From positions 1-15,073 of the forward strand of contig URAJ01000053.1 of NCBI GenBank assembly GCA_900545715.1: a stretch of 15,073 bases of DNA. The letters are read 5' to 3'. Below the pieces are notes generated by a model, which did not search any database, was not told where the DNA came from, and saw only the letters and a list, made by a program, of their open reading frames with translations. This document shows, one piece after another, positions 1 through 6,511 of this stretch. The DNA is from an uncultured Opitutales bacterium. Its GTDB lineage: Bacteria > Verrucomicrobiota > Verrucomicrobiia > Opitutales > Intestinicryptomonadaceae. The translations under genes and the position numbers were made by a program. The stretch's first letter is position 1, and every line of letters starts with the position of its first letter.

Positions 1-32
1 TCGTTCTCTTTGCCCTCTTTTTTTTCCACCAT
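1..32 (-). CDS. Possible 5' end of a gene cut by the window edge
   Basis: An ATG on the minus strand at position 32 opens a frame reading MVEKKEGKEN to the window edge. It lies 37 bases downstream of the stop of the preceding minus-strand frame and has a GTGGA stretch just upstream. Only ten codons are visible, so neither function nor reality can be judged. The neighbouring minus-strand sequence looks decayed, so this may also be a remnant. Confidence 0.2.
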   Translation of the reverse strand, partial: MVEKKEGKEN

Positions 33-69
33 TCCACAATCTTTGACGTAGAACGGTTTAATTTCCAAC

Positions 70-446
70 TTATTGCCACTTTAAGCTTATTCTATCCTTT
101 TTTAAAACTGAACTAAATTGGCAGACAAATATACAACCGCCTTTTTTTATTAAGAACGCGTCCATAACTTTTTTCCCATATCCGCTTGCGCAAAAGGCAA
201 TCCGAAGATTGTTCGGGAATTTCTTATCTCTTATAAAACAAAGCGCAAGCCTTAGTGGCCAAACTGCCGGAATTTCATCAATTGAATATTTACCATTATC
301 ATTTGTCGATACGCTCCATTCATCCTTTTTCACTGCTACTTCAGTGGGATATAATTCTCCTCTTTGATTACGTATCTGTTCTATTTTTGCTACGGCATTT
401 TTAATTGAACGGCCATTTGCGTCTCCAACTTTTCCTCAATTTTCAT
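70..446 (-). pseudogene. Hypothetical protein, apparently frameshifted near its 5' end
   Basis: No family recognised. The main frame is open from 435 down to the TAA at 70-72, but its only usable in-frame start is a GTG at 331-333, which gives an 87-residue product. Codons upstream of that GTG still read as plausible protein (for example KIEQIRNQRGELYPTEVAV), so the gene probably starts earlier. In the neighbouring frame an ATG at 444-446 begins MKIEEKLETQMAVQLK and then meets a stop. Joining the two frames at a run of five T on the + strand (398-402) would give one product of about 125 residues with a coiled-coil-like N-terminus. The A/T run suggests a one-base indel, either real decay or a sequencing error. 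The alternative is a genuine 87-residue gene starting at GTG. Confidence 0.4.
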
Positions 447-507
447 AAGCAAAATACATAAGTAGAGAATTAAGTTTTTTAGCGCTTCAACCTTAACATC
501 TTAAAAG

Positions 508-793
508 TTAACGATTTTTTAATTTAATTATTTTGAAGGCATTATCTATCAAAGCGGGAACAATTTTGCCAATAAACACGGGATTAGCATCTTGCGGAAG
601 ATTGTCTTTATAGTTTTAACTACTCGCCAGGTTATCCCCTATGCAGAACGCTTCTTTGCGTCAGATTTTGAACCTTGCTTTCCAACCCAATTTATTTTTA
701 CTATTGCGTCATAATAAAAACGTTTCTTATTGCCGTATATAGCGAACTATCCTTAAAGCCCAGATTTTGTCTTATGCGAAAATTATTGGAATT
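508..793 (-). pseudogene. Fragmented coding remnant with frameshifts and an internal stop
   Basis: Three consecutive minus-strand stretches in different frames read like pieces of one protein. The first (793-701) contains RQNLGFKDSSLYTAIRN. The second (746-639) contains KKRFYYDAIVKINWVGKQG and ends in a TAG. The third (615-508) contains PVFIGKIVPALIDNAFKIIK and ends in TAA. A continuous product would need two frame changes and readthrough of the TAG at 639-641. No start codon or family is recognised. The charge pattern and lack of low complexity favour former coding sequence, but short frames of this kind can arise by chance. The fragments lie just upstream of, and divergent from, the kinase gene. 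Confidence 0.35.
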
Positions 794-845
794 TTAAGGA
801 TATATAAACGCATCTTCAGAACGATAAAAGCTTTTGCGGGCACAA

Positions 846-2261
846 ATGTCGAATATACCAAAAATTGCAAACTATGAAATATTCCGTGAAATCGGCGAAG
901 GCGGGTACGGGAAAGTCTATCTTGCAAAATTAAAAAATCGCGACGGATACGTTGCCCTAAAAGTCATTGCCTCTAAAGGAGTCGAACGGGAAGAAAAGGC
1001 ATTAGAAAAATTTTTAAAAATTTCGGACCGAGCGTGCATAGCAGAAATTCTCGACATCGGATCTTCAAAGGATTTCCTCTACTATTCAAGCCCCTTGGCA
1101 GACCCGTTGGACGAGTCTTTTCAGCCGAAAGATTTTAGATGGCAGCCAAAGTCTTTACAAAATTTAATAGACAAAAAACTCACAGACTCCTCTCCTGAAT
1201 GGTTCTCGCACTCTGAAATCTTGGAGATAATATCACCGATTTTTGACGCCGCAATCGCGCTTGGCGAAAGCAATCTTTTGCACCGCGATATAAAGCCCGA
1301 CAACATTTTATTTTTTGGCGGAAAAGCAAAACTATTCGACTTCGGCCTTGTTGACAAAGATGTCAGATCGCTTTCAAACATAGGCACGCCGCTTTACATT
1401 GCGCCGTCCTGGTACGTTGGAAAGGGAGGAAATCCCGATGCCTATGGAATCGCAGCAACCTTATATACCCTAATATCCGGGAATCTTCCCGACACGTTGG
1501 GGCGCCCTGCATACAGATTTCCGGAAAAAGAAATCCCCGACTCCGAAAGGGAGCGTTGGCTGCACTGGCATAGGTGCATATTGCGCGCTGTTTCTGAAAA
1601 TCCGGGAGACAGGTATGTGTCGTTGCAGGCTTTTAAAGACGCCGTTTTTTCGGAAAATTTTGAGAGCTCCAAGGTTTACAATGCCGTTGATAGACCCAAA
1701 AACAATCAGAGAAAAATATTTTTTTCTATTGGAATATGTGCACTGTTTTCCCTTGCCCTTCTAACTATTGCAGGAATTTTTTCAGGAGAAAGCGTTCACG
1801 ACGGGGTATCGCAATCAAAGCCGTCCGAATATGAAATTCCGAACGACATATATATAAAGATAAAGGAAAATGGATTTCAGGACGGCAATTTCTTTATAGA
1901 GGATATCTATACTTGGAAAGATAGAAAACGCTCTGTTTTAAGAGCATGGAATGAGGATTTTGAGAAATCCAAATTGATAGCCCAAAAGACAAAAGAACAG
2001 GTTTTAGCGGAATCAGAAGCGAATTTTATGAAAGAAAAAACGGAGCTTTTGGATTCTTTCCCCCACATTGACAAGAAAAAACTGGAGGAAATTAGAACAG
2101 ACGAAATAAAATTGGCCTTATTTGAATGGCAAAACGCGAGGGAAAATCTTGCTGACGAACAGGCCGGACTTGAAGATCTAAAAGACGCTATCGACAGCGA
2201 TGAACAGTACAAACAATACGTTTCTGGTGAATACAAAAAATATTTAAAGAGATTAAAGTGA
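846..2261 (+). CDS. Membrane-anchored serine/threonine protein kinase (Hanks type)
   Basis: Eukaryotic-like kinase that transfers the ATP gamma-phosphate to Ser/Thr residues of partner proteins. In 471-residue numbering the sequence shows the glycine loop GEGGYGKV (17-24), the ATP-anchoring lysine K39 in ALKV, the catalytic loop HRDIKPDN (146-153, D148), the DFG motif (165-167) and the activation-segment end GTPLYIAPS (180-188), where Ser replaces the usual Glu of APE. One membrane segment follows (about 291-311). The last 160 residues, presumably outside the cytoplasm, are Lys/Glu-rich and coiled-coil-like, with no recognised sensor domain. I chose ATG 846; a TTG at 834 would add four residues, and neither has a clear Shine-Dalgarno. 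A TATATA at 801-806 could be a -10 box. The sigma gene begins 41 bases after the stop, suggesting an operon and a functional link. Confidence 0.93.
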   Translation: MSNIPKIANYEIFREIGEGGYGKVYLAKLKNRDGYVALKVIASKGVEREEKALEKFLKISDRACIAEILDIGSSKDFLYYSSPLADPLDESFQPKDFRWQPKSLQNLIDKKLTDSSPEWFSHSEILEIISPIFDAAIALGESNLLHRDIKPDNILFFGGKAKLFDFGLVDKDVRSLSNIGTPLYIAPSWYVGKGGNPDAYGIAATLYTLISGNLPDTLGRPAYRFPEKEIPDSERERWLHWHRCILRAVSENPGDRYVSLQAFKDAVFSENFESSKVYNAVDRPKNNQRKIFFSIGICALFSLALLTIAGIFSGESVHDGVSQSKPSEYEIPNDIYIKIKENGFQDGNFFIEDIYTWKDRKRSVLRAWNEDFEKSKLIAQKTKEQVLAESEANFMKEKTELLDSFPHIDKKKLEEIRTDEIKLALFEWQNARENLADEQAGLEDLKDAIDSDEQYKQYVSGEYKKYLKRLK

Positions 2262-2302
2262 TTTTCCAAAATTTTTTGCGAATATAATTGCATAGGCGAA
2301 TC

Positions 2303-2971
2303 ATGTTTATTCCAAGGACACCAAAAACAATTATTGAGCAGCTTGTGTCACCAGGCAAAGCTTCATTGTGGAACTTAACCTGGCGCAGGTTTTTTGACCT
2401 ATACCACGCGCCGATTAAAATAATGGTCGGCAATTCGTTTTTTAAGTACGGAATTTACTCTATTCCAAACAATGTTATAGACGAAGTGGTAAGCGATGTC
2501 GTCATTTCCCTCAATAAGATTTTCAACGAGAACTTATACGATCCTAAAAAGTCGAGATTCCGTTCGTATCTTAAAACCATTTGCGACAGAAGGGTGGTCG
2601 ATTATTTGAGGAAAAATGTAGACAGCTTTAAAACCGATTCTATCGACGAGGACGGCGGCGGAGTAAAAGCGATGGCAGAATCCATAGCGCAGGAAAGCCA
2701 AAATGCGAAACTTGCCGAGGAGGAACAGCGCGCATTTAAAGAATCTGTTGTTCTTGACGCATACATGTCCATAAGGCACAACTTCGACCCAAGAACCTGC
2801 ACCGCCTTTGAGATGGTAAAGCTTGAGGATATGGATGTAGAAAAAGTTGTAGAAGAGCTGGGGGTTTCCCCGAATGTGATAAATAATGCTGTATATAGAA
2901 TAACAAAAAAACTTAGGGAAGTAATTTCCGACAACCCGTCAATGAAGGAATTTTTCGATGAAAGCAAATAA
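2303..2971 (+). CDS. ECF-like RNA polymerase sigma factor (sigma-70 family)
   Basis: Predicted alternative sigma factor of 222 residues. The region-2 part (about 21-105) has the WRRFFDLY opening, an acidic helix VIDEVVSDVVISL and YDPKKSRFRSYL followed by DRRVVDYLRK, a pattern common in sigma factors of planctomycetes and verrucomicrobia. A Ser/Glu-rich linker leads to a short region 4 (about 167-208) whose helix-turn-helix reads VVEELGVSPNVINNAVYRI. I prefer ATG 2303 because the open frame upstream begins only at a TTG (2288) and adds nothing family-like. A perfect TATAAT lies at 2283-2288 without a convincing -35, so an internal promoter is possible. No anti-sigma gene is visible. The adjacent kinase is the obvious candidate regulator, since known kinase-linked ECF factors such as Vibrio EcfP are activated by phosphorylation. 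Target promoters are unknown. Confidence 0.85.
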   Translation: MFIPRTPKTIIEQLVSPGKASLWNLTWRRFFDLYHAPIKIMVGNSFFKYGIYSIPNNVIDEVVSDVVISLNKIFNENLYDPKKSRFRSYLKTICDRRVVDYLRKNVDSFKTDSIDEDGGGVKAMAESIAQESQNAKLAEEEQRAFKESVVLDAYMSIRHNFDPRTCTAFEMVKLEDMDVEKVVEELGVSPNVINNAVYRITKKLREVISDNPSMKEFFDESK

Positions 2972-3149
2972 TAAACAAGAAAACGAAAAAGAAAACGCTG
3001 CCGAATCCGACAAAATCATAAAAGAATTAAAGAGAGCGTATCGCTCTATAAACGCACTTCAAAAGACGCCGTCGCACAGGAAAATCGTTTTAGATGTCGA
3101 GCGCAAGCTAAGAATAGAAGATAAAAGAAGTAAAGGATCATCCGAGTAA
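2958..3149 (+). CDS. Small charged protein overlapping the sigma factor gene
   Basis: A 63-residue, Lys/Glu/Arg-rich, predominantly helical protein with no membrane segment and no recognised family. Its ATG lies inside the last codons of the sigma gene (14-base overlap, different frame). AAGGAA sits at a good Shine-Dalgarno distance, so translational coupling to the sigma gene is likely. Size and position would fit an accessory or anti-sigma-like partner of the sigma factor or kinase, but nothing in the sequence proves this. It is the last gene before a 243-base gap. A short GCGC-GAAA-GCGC hairpin at 3213-3224 in that gap may mark the end of the operon, though its T tract is poor. Confidence 0.6.
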   Translation: MKANNKQENEKENAAESDKIIKELKRAYRSINALQKTPSHRKIVLDVERKLRIEDKRSKGSSE

Positions 3150-3323
3150 ATTTTAACAGCACAATTAAAATCTTATTTTTAAAATTTTAACTTGGAATTT
3201 GAATGAATTTTTGCGCGAAAGCGCGTTTGAAATAGCATTCGATATATAAAATATACAACTTATACACAATAAATATCTTATAAATTTAGCAAATCTAATG
3301 CCATTTTTATGCGTATTGATTTT

Positions 3324-3353
3324 TTGCGCCTAAATCAGATGAAAAGATATAAT
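3324..3353 (+). promoter_or_regulatory. Candidate promoter of the membrane-protein operon
   Basis: TTGCGC (3324-3329) and a perfect TATAAT (3348-3353) are separated by 18 bases, about 40 bases before the ATG at 3393. The -35 matches consensus at only three positions and the surroundings are AT-rich, so chance is possible. If real, the four downstream genes have a housekeeping-type promoter of their own rather than relying only on the adjacent sigma factor. Confidence 0.35.
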
Positions 3354-3392
3354 TTATCAAAATAAACTACAAATTTATATATATATTAAACT

Positions 3393-3773
3393 ATGAACGA
3401 AGAGTTTATATTTGTGCTATTCTTTGCCGTATTGCTTGTTATATTTTTCATTCCATCCATAGTCGCTTTTTTAAGGGGTCACCACTATAAATGGATTATA
3501 CTTGCGCTAAACATATTTGGCGGCGCATTTTTTGGAGTCGGTTGGATTGTTGCGCTTATATGGGCGCTGTGGCCAAGTGAAACGGGTATTGCGGATATTG
3601 CAGTAAACGATCCGACAACAAATTCCTCGGCAGCCAATAGGAAAATTTACTCCCGATACGGCGAAAACTTCGCAGCATTCAATGAGGCAATGAATGCAAA
3701 ATTCTGCCCAAATTGCGGGAATAAAATCCAGACTAATGCAACCTTTTGTCCAATTTGTGGAAACAAACTATAA
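3393..3773 (+). CDS. T4 Imm-like small membrane protein with C-terminal zinc ribbon
   Basis: A 126-residue protein. Residues 4-26 form one membrane segment and 34-60 a second, within a stretch typical of the superinfection-immunity (T4 Imm-like) family: HHYKWIILALNIFGG, then GVGWIVALIWALWP. In phage T4, Imm blocks DNA entry of related phages at the inner membrane. Bacterial chromosomal homologues are common and mostly uncharacterised, so an immunity role cannot be assumed here. A polar linker (61-100) leads to a double-CxxC zinc ribbon with cysteines at 105, 108, 119 and 122, probably cytoplasmic. The ATG has no Shine-Dalgarno but follows an A/T-rich leader. It is the first gene of a four-gene run, 29 bases before the next. 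Confidence 0.8.
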   Translation: MNEEFIFVLFFAVLLVIFFIPSIVAFLRGHHYKWIILALNIFGGAFFGVGWIVALIWALWPSETGIADIAVNDPTTNSSAANRKIYSRYGENFAAFNEAMNAKFCPNCGNKIQTNATFCPICGNKL

Positions 3774-3802
3774 TAATCATATAAATAAAACCATATAAAA
3801 AT

Positions 3803-4258
3803 ATGAATAATAATAATGCAATTAACCGTGAAGTAAAACCGGAGCCAGCTCCTAACAGTAGCGTAACGCCGCCCGCATTTACAAGCAAAGAATCCGGGCA
3901 AAATGTTAATCAAATATGCGTTTCAAATACTCATATGAAATACCTCATTGCCGGATGCGGTATTCTCGCATTTATAGCCTCGCTTTTCCCCGGTTTTCCC
4001 TCGTCAGCATTGGCAGGATTGTCCTGGGGTATGTGCTACTTTTTCATATTCAAAGATAAAAAACTAATGGAAGAAAACGGTTTTGCTTCACCCTCTGTGT
4101 GGTGGTTTTTGATTCCGATAGTTTATCTGTGGAAGCGCGCTACTATACTAAAAACTAAGCGCACTTTATTTTTCATATATATTTTAGTCAGCATATTGGC
4201 AAGTATAGTAGGCGTTATATTAAACGCATTTTTAGTGGCCCTATATCAAAATCTTTAA
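3803..4258 (+). CDS. Small membrane protein of the same family as the GYF_2 protein at 5131
   Basis: A 151-residue protein. An Asn/Pro/Ser-rich, disordered N-terminus (1-43) is followed by membrane segments at roughly 46-62, 66-83, 99-110 and 121-148. Between the second and third lies KDKKLMEENG, then PSVWWFLIPIVYLWKRATIL. The same pattern (KD..L...G...P..W.L.P.VY..KR...LKT) recurs in the membrane half of the protein encoded at 5131-5769, so the two are diverged relatives. Unlike that protein it has no N-terminal GYF_2 domain, and unlike its two flanking neighbours no zinc ribbon. The function of this membrane family is unknown to me. No Shine-Dalgarno is visible. The next gene begins 12 bases after its stop. 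Confidence 0.75.
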   Translation: MNNNNAINREVKPEPAPNSSVTPPAFTSKESGQNVNQICVSNTHMKYLIAGCGILAFIASLFPGFPSSALAGLSWGMCYFFIFKDKKLMEENGFASPSVWWFLIPIVYLWKRATILKTKRTLFFIYILVSILASIVGVILNAFLVALYQNL

Positions 4259-4270
4259 ATTATCAAAACT

Positions 4271-5086
4271 ATGAGATGTCCGTATTGCCATAGCGAAGTT
4301 AATGAGAAAGACGTTTTCTGCCTAAATTGCGGAGCAAGGCTGGAAACTCCCATTTTGCAGGAGCGAGCATCTCCCCCGCTTTTTTGCGGAGGGAACTCCA
4401 TAGCTGCTCAAGCGCACCAACTTCAATTTGAAGAAACAGCCCGCGAAGCTTTTATAAAAAAAGTATATGTACATCTATTATCTTCCATATTACTTTTTGG
4501 AATAATTGAACTAATGTTGATTTCTTCCAATTCCGCAAACGTTCTCGCGGAAAAGATGGTTTCCGGTAAAAATTGGATTTTTGTATTGATTGCGTACATA
4601 GGGGTTTCCTCAATCGCGATGAAGTGCGCGGAAACTAAAAACGACAAACTCACACAGTATATTGCACTATTGGTTTATATTGTGGCTGAGGCAGTCATAT
4701 TCCTGCCACTTCTCTTATTGGCAGAAACCGTAGCCTACAATGCAATTCCGCACGCGATAGTCTTAACGGCGACTCTATGTGTCGGATTGACAATATGCGT
4801 ATTTGTCTCTGGCAAACGTTTTGACATTCTATACAAGTACATAATTGTTGGCGGCCTCCTATCTGCAGGGTTGATATTTTCCGCTATAATCTTCGGATTC
4901 AACCTTGGGCTGCTATTTTCAGTATGTATGATTTTTCTCGGAAGTATGGCGCTGCTATACCAGACAGATGCTATTGCGTACGAATATGGCGAGGACGACT
5001 ACGTTGCGGCATCTATGGCCATTTTCTCCTCAGTAATGCTGATATTTTGGTATATCCTTAGAATGTTTATTCAAGACGACGAATAG
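4271..5086 (+). CDS. BI-1/YccA-like seven-TM protein with N-terminal zinc ribbon
   Basis: A 271-residue protein. Residues 1-22 form a zinc ribbon (Cys 3, 6, 17, 20). After a linker, FIKKVYVHLL (61-70) opens a Bax-inhibitor-1-like domain with about seven membrane segments (66-86, 103-117, 128-150, 162-178, 189-208, 213-232, 246-266). Typical family features are the VFVSGKRFD stretch before the fifth segment, LLYQTDAIAYEYG near 229-240 and EDDYVAASMAIF at 241-252. The acidic residues D233 and D242/D243 are in the region where characterised members such as Bacillus YetJ carry a pH-sensing aspartate pair that gates a calcium leak. Whether this protein conducts ions is not shown. YccA of E. coli instead interacts with FtsH. 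The zinc-ribbon fusion is unusual and matches the neighbours' architecture. No clear Shine-Dalgarno. Confidence 0.82.
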   Translation: MRCPYCHSEVNEKDVFCLNCGARLETPILQERASPPLFCGGNSIAAQAHQLQFEETAREAFIKKVYVHLLSSILLFGIIELMLISSNSANVLAEKMVSGKNWIFVLIAYIGVSSIAMKCAETKNDKLTQYIALLVYIVAEAVIFLPLLLLAETVAYNAIPHAIVLTATLCVGLTICVFVSGKRFDILYKYIIVGGLLSAGLIFSAIIFGFNLGLLFSVCMIFLGSMALLYQTDAIAYEYGEDDYVAASMAIFSSVMLIFWYILRMFIQDDE

Positions 5087-5130
5087 AGAGATGCGGAATG
5101 TTCCTACGGTATTCAACTTAGTATAAAAAT

Positions 5131-5769
5131 ATGGAAGACAATAAAAATCAGGAAAACGCAGATACAAAAAAATATTTTGTAAATGTCAAAGGGCAGCAGT
5201 TTGGCCCATTTACCGAATATGCCATATTAAATGGCGGGAAAATGGGGAATTGGAGTTCAAATGACTACGTATGGACACAAGGAATGCCCGAATGGAAAAA
5301 ACTATGCGAAGTTTTCCCGGACAACTTTGAAGGCGCCCAACCTGCGCCCCAGAATTTCCCCGAAGAGCCGCCTATTTTAACAAGATCAAAATATGCGATT
5401 TCCGATAAATACGTATCGGCAATGCCGATAGCTTATTTTATTGCAAGCGCATTGTTCTGGAGTGTATTTTTCATCACTCCGGAAGAATTGATAGATATTG
5501 CCTTCATACTATTTATGTTACTTAGTTTTGGGCTATTGGGAGTATATGCTGTTTGCATCACAAAGGATAGGGAACTCATAAAAAATTTGGGAGTTGAGCC
5601 GCCTAATTCATGCTGGATATTATTCCCGCCTGTGTACTCCTTAAAGCGGTCTGAGGCATTAAAAACAAGCAATGAATACTTTTATTTATGGCTATTGTTG
5701 TTGATTCCCCAGCTTTTCTTATTTACGCTTATGTTCATTGCTGCTTTAGCCGAACTTGCGGCAGAATAA
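5131..5769 (+). CDS. GYF_2-domain membrane protein
   Basis: A 212-residue protein. Residues 14-66 fit the bacterial GYF_2 fold: YFVNVKGQQFGPFTEYAIL, then WSSNDYVWTQGMPEWKKL. GYF domains bind proline-rich peptides in eukaryotes; the bacterial version is usually tethered to membrane segments and is thought to mediate protein contacts. A proline-rich linker (70-84) precedes membrane segments at about 97-115, 122-143, 160-170 and 181-206. Residues 145-180 (KDRELIKNLG, then PPVYSLKRSEALKT) match the conserved pattern of the protein at 3803-4258. It is the last gene of the run, 44 bases after the BI-1-like gene and about 130 bases before a strong hairpin. Its role is unknown. Interaction of its GYF_2 domain with Pro-rich tails of the neighbours is a testable idea. 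Confidence 0.82.
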   Translation: MEDNKNQENADTKKYFVNVKGQQFGPFTEYAILNGGKMGNWSSNDYVWTQGMPEWKKLCEVFPDNFEGAQPAPQNFPEEPPILTRSKYAISDKYVSAMPIAYFIASALFWSVFFITPEELIDIAFILFMLLSFGLLGVYAVCITKDRELIKNLGVEPPNSCWILFPPVYSLKRSEALKTSNEYFYLWLLLLIPQLFLFTLMFIAALAELAAE

Positions 5770-5899
5770 ATCCAATGCCAGAGCATATATAGACAAGTCT
5801 AAGCTGCATTTTTTAGAAATGATATATAAAGCATAAAATAATTTAGTACAGCAAACGCAAAGCTTCATTCTCCGCGGATTTTAATTCAAATTAAGCCTC

Positions 5900-5936
5900 G
5901 CATCACTTTATTGTATAAAATAAAGTGATGCTATTT
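5900..5936. terminator. Intergenic hairpin, likely bidirectional terminator
   Basis: A perfect 13-bp stem (5900-5912 pairing with 5919-5931) with a six-base loop lies between two convergent genes, the GYF_2 gene (+) and ogt (-). It is followed by TATTTT on the + side, a moderate T tract. On the minus side the sequence after the stem is less T-rich. Position and stem strength support a terminator for the membrane-protein operon and perhaps for ogt. Confidence 0.7.
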
Positions 5937-5974
5937 TCGGTAATTTCCAGAATGCGAATTTTAGGCTCTGAAAA

Positions 5975-6511
5975 TTACTTTCGCCGCCTATTTTTAGAGG
6001 GGTGAGACATTCGAGAAGTGTCGATTCCCTCAATTTCAAGAAGTTTAATTTTTACATCTATGCCTCCGTTATAACCGGTCAAATTGCCGTTTGCGCCAAT
6101 GACCCTATGGCATGGAATTATAATTGATATAGGATTTTGCCCAACAGCCTGTCCGACGGCCTGCGCCGACATTTTCAACTTCCCAAGCCTCCCTGCAACC
6201 TCACTTGCTATTTCACCATATGTGATAGTCGAGCCGTATGGAATTTCGAGCAGAATTTTCCAGACAATTTTTTGAAACGGCGTACCTTCTAACGGTTTTA
6301 TTGGCACGTTCGATATCGGAGGATTTTCCCCAGAGAAATATTTTTTGAGCCATAGGTTTGCAGATTTGAAAACGGAGATTTCTTTATTTTCCGCAAGCCC
6401 GTTCAGCGCAATATTTCGCCTTCCAATAGCTTCCAAAGCATTGAGATTCTCTCCGTCGCTCATCATCAAAATACGGCCAATTGGAGAATTACTAATTGTA
6501 AAATATTTCAT
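5975..6511 (-). CDS. ogt: Methylated-DNA--[protein]-cysteine S-methyltransferase
   Basis: Suicide DNA-repair enzyme that transfers alkyl groups from O6-alkylguanine to its own cysteine. In 178-residue numbering the C-terminal domain shows GTPFQKIVWKILLEIPYG (76-93), TYGEIA (97-102), SAQAVGQAVGQNP (115-127) and the active site IPCHRVIG (132-139, nucleophile C134), followed by LTGYNGG (144-150). The position of the DNA-intercalating arginine finger (RAVG in the human enzyme) is Gln here, a variant I believe occurs in other bacterial homologues. I chose the ATG at 6511 because the product then begins at the family's usual N-terminus and a GAG lies about eight bases upstream. An earlier ATG at 6559 would add 16 unrelated residues. 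It is a single gene, convergent with the membrane operon. Confidence 0.95.
   Translation of the reverse strand: MKYFTISNSPIGRILMMSDGENLNALEAIGRRNIALNGLAENKEISVFKSANLWLKKYFSGENPPISNVPIKPLEGTPFQKIVWKILLEIPYGSTITYGEIASEVAGRLGKLKMSAQAVGQAVGQNPISIIIPCHRVIGANGNLTGYNGGIDVKIKLLEIEGIDTSRMSHPSKNRRRK

Noticed and set aside
979..988. GGAGTCGAAC inside the kinase gene matches the tRNA-Arg 3' part, a possible att remnant
   Set aside because: Only ten bases match, the site lies within intact coding sequence, and flanking bases differ; chance is the simplest explanation.
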